Part shown: one piece after another, positions 62,398 through 64,000 of the stretch
How positions within the stretch are numbered: position 1 is the stretch's first letter
How the letters are laid out: every line of letters starts with the position of its first letter
DNA from: Microbacterium croceum
GTDB taxonomy: Bacteria > Actinomycetota > Actinomycetes > Actinomycetales > Microbacteriaceae
Reading direction: 5' to 3'
DNA length: 64,000 nucleotides
Assembly: GCF_023091245.1 (NCBI RefSeq)
Contig: NZ_JAHWXN010000001.1
Span: 1,116,001-1,180,000, forward strand
The notes under the pieces: model-generated
What the model saw: only the letters and a program-made list of their open reading frames with translations
Told to the model about the DNA's origin: nothing
The model's database searches: none
Made by a program: the position numbers and the translations under genes

Positions 62398-63299
62398 CGT
62401 GCCGGGGTGCTCGCGCTCGGCCAGTACTCGTCGACCAGGCTCACCGTCGAGGCGATGTTGGCACGGCTGGACGCGCCGAACACGATCGACTCGAGGTTCG
62501 GGAGTCCGCACACCCACTCGATCGCTTCGCGCGGAGGCACCGCACCGCTGGCGAACACCGACATGGCGACCGCACGGAACGGGCGCTTGTCGATCGCGTC
62601 GAGATAGGCATCGACGCCGCCCGACATCCGGAAGCCGATCTTGTTGATGTTCGAGCAGACGATCGGGTTCTCCACGCCGACGGCGTCGAGGTCGTCGAGC
62701 AGGCGGGGCAGGTTCATCGTGATGAAGCCCGGCTCCGCGTTGTACCGCTTGCGGACGTGGTCGGCGAAGATGCGGAAGGCATCGCGGAATCCGAGTCCGG
62801 ACAGCAGATCGACCACGACGTTCTGCATCCAGATCACGGGCGTGGACAGTCCCGCGAACATCTTCAGCTCGGCATCGATGAGCAGGGTGGAGATGCCCTC
62901 GATGTCCTTGCGTGCCAGCGACGACGTGCCGCGGGCGATGCTGTCGAGCAGGCCGTCTTCCGGCAGGAACTTGCGGATGGCACCCAGGAAGCCGTCTTCG
63001 GTCACGGCGTTGGCGTACTTGTGCGCGTACGGCATGCCGGGGAAGAACTTCATCTCCGGATAGCGGTCCGGATTCGCGCGGACGCGGTCGGCGACCTCTC
63101 CGATGCGCTCATGCGTGGTGCACATGAACGTGTGCACGCCTTCGTCGTAGGCGGCGTCGAGGACATTCATGATGGCATCCAGGTTCTGGAAGCGCATCTG
63201 CTGCGCGCGGGCCTTCTCCTCGGACATGTGGTTGACGCCGAAGAACTGGTTGTCTCCGAACAGCAGGCGGTCCATCTTCGGTGCGACGGTCTCGGTCAT
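62394..63299 (-). CDS. Uncharacterised aldo/keto-reductase-like (barrel) protein
   Basis: A 301-aa protein (ATG 63299, with GGAGGG 8 nt upstream; ATG 63305, overlapping the previous stop, has too short a spacing). It begins RLLFGDNQFFGVNHMSEE. It continues with alternating strands and helices suggesting a TIM barrel: HTFMCTTHERI, PIVCSNINKIGFRM, VAMSVFASGAVPP, LESIVFGASS. The last segments resemble the end of aldo/keto reductases, but the catalytic Tyr/Lys set is not evident. It is found between an oxidoreductase and a glycosyltransferase, so it may modify a sugar. Exact function unknown. Confidence 0.72.
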   Translation of the reverse strand: MTETVAPKMDRLLFGDNQFFGVNHMSEEKARAQQMRFQNLDAIMNVLDAAYDEGVHTFMCTTHERIGEVADRVRANPDRYPEMKFFPGMPYAHKYANAVTEDGFLGAIRKFLPEDGLLDSIARGTSSLARKDIEGISTLLIDAELKMFAGLSTPVIWMQNVVVDLLSGLGFRDAFRIFADHVRKRYNAEPGFITMNLPRLLDDLDAVGVENPIVCSNINKIGFRMSGGVDAYLDAIDKRPFRAVAMSVFASGAVPPREAIEWVCGLPNLESIVFGASSRANIASTVSLVDEYWPSASTPAR

Positions 63300-63301
63300 C
63301 G

Positions 63302-64000
63302 TCATTTCCCTCCGCGCAGCGCGCGCCATGCTTCTTTGACTCGACCGGGGCGTTCCGCGGTCGCGGTGCCGGCGGCGGCGCTCTGCAGGCGAGCGTCGTC
63401 GCGCACGGCATCCTGGCTGATCATCGCGATGACCTCGTCGGTCACCGCGGCGGATGCGAAGTCGTTCTCGCTGCGGCTCTCGCGGCCCTGTGCGCGTTGC
63501 ACGAAGGCGTCCAGCTGAGCGCTGTACTCCTCGCCACGCAGATAGAACCAGGGAGCTTCGGTCAGTTCCGTCGTGTACCGCACGTTCCAGCCGGCGGTGT
63601 AGCCCTCGGGGATCGGCGCGGTGTCGCGCAGGTAGACCTGGATCTCCTGACGGTCCGCGTAGATGCGGCCGTGCTCGCCCCACAGGGTGATCTTCGTCGT
63701 CATCTTGCGCTGCGACTCGTCCGACCAGTTCGCGATGATCTGCGCCGTGCCGTTCGGGTAGTGCAACGTGCTCGCCACGGCGTCGTCGATCTGCGCCGAG
63801 AAGATGCTGGTGAGCTGGCTTCCGCTGACGGACTCCGGCTCGCCCAGGTACCAGGTGAGCAGGTTGAGCGGGTGCGCCGCGTAGTCGTAGAGGCAGCCGC
63901 CACCGGTCGCACGCTGGCTGCGCCACGTCGTGCCCGATGCCTTGAGCACCACGGGGCCGTACGCCTCGGCGAGGGCGGTGTTCACCTGTCCGAGTGCGCC
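63302..64000 (-). CDS. Gfo/Idh/MocA-family oxidoreductase (5' end outside window)
   Basis: The frame is open to the window edge, so about the last 232 residues are visible; a GTG at 63985 is internal. The visible part is the C-terminal half of a Gfo/Idh/MocA NAD(P)-dependent sugar dehydrogenase: WRSQRATGGGCLYDYAAHPLNLLTWYLGEPESV contains, in pieces, the family G-G-x-x-x-D-x-x-x-H motif. A beta-sheet domain (about to RGEEYSAQLDAFV) follows, then a helical tail. It likely oxidises or epimerises a nucleotide sugar for the adjacent glycosyltransferase pathway. The Rossmann half is missing from the window. Confidence 0.85.
   Translation of the reverse strand, partial: GALGQVNTALAEAYGPVVLKASGTTWRSQRATGGGCLYDYAAHPLNLLTWYLGEPESVSGSQLTSIFSAQIDDAVASTLHYPNGTAQIIANWSDESQRKMTTKITLWGEHGRIYADRQEIQVYLRDTAPIPEGYTAGWNVRYTTELTEAPWFYLRGEEYSAQLDAFVQRAQGRESRSENDFASAAVTDEVIAMISQDAVRDDARLQSAAAGTATAERPGRVKEAWRALRGGK

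Overview
The window is GC-rich and gene-dense, with heavy G/C at third codon positions, many GTG starts and 1-4 nt gene overlaps. With an RmlC-RmlD fusion, a mycoredoxin-like protein, a DtxR-type iron box and an FHA/WXG100 secretion locus, it points to an actinobacterium of the Microbacteriaceae, probably Microbacterium. The genus is inference from gene content. No rRNA, tRNA, CRISPR array, intact insertion sequence or origin is visible, and no gene-free stretch exceeds 300 bp.

Region A (1-19310) is a phospho-signalling and type VII-like secretion operon. A 5'-truncated Ig/FN3 surface protein is followed by a MoxR ATPase, a DUF58 protein, a transglutaminase-like membrane protein that has lost its catalytic Cys and Asp, an RDD-FHA protein, a PP2C phosphatase, an FHA protein, a Ser/Thr kinase, an FHA-HTH protein, a second RDD-FHA protein, a 16-codon mini-ORF and a 1499-aa FHA-FtsK/EccC ATPase. 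Every junction from 2695 to 14811 overlaps by 1 or 4 nt. No eccB, eccD, eccE or mycP gene is visible.

Region B (19379-29207) holds the probable substrates and accessories: two zinc-ribbon paralogues, a WXG100-like protein, a membrane-active candidate effector, two copies of a 95-aa WXG100-family protein inside a 389-bp direct repeat, a small helical protein with a YxxxD signal, a DUF1023-type hydrolase, three related lipoproteins and a fossil of a second hydrolase gene. An inverted repeat of the form ATGGGGA-N4-TCCCCAT lies at a fixed distance upstream of the presumed -10 of the WXG-type genes.

Region C (29223-37390) is mostly housekeeping: a resolvase-like protein without its serine, malate dehydrogenase, a zinc metallopeptidase, proline iminopeptidase, an aldehyde dehydrogenase, a GPH-type transporter, a mycoredoxin, an iron-regulated SIP-like protein with an apparently leaderless promoter, and a TagD-like nucleotidyltransferase.

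Region D (37600-64000) is a cell-surface polysaccharide and giant secreted protein locus: a GT2-GtrA protein, rmlA/rmlB/rmlCD for dTDP-L-rhamnose, a flippase, a Wzz-like protein with a dead ATPase domain, a polymerase/ligase, and two paralogous pairs (small exported protein plus giant propeller/LamG/PKD protein) in opposite orientation. Between the pairs lie a CDP-alcohol phosphatidyltransferase that appears to start at CTG and a parallel beta-helix protein. The window ends with a GT4 glycosyltransferase, a barrel-type protein of unknown role and a truncated Gfo/Idh/MocA oxidoreductase.
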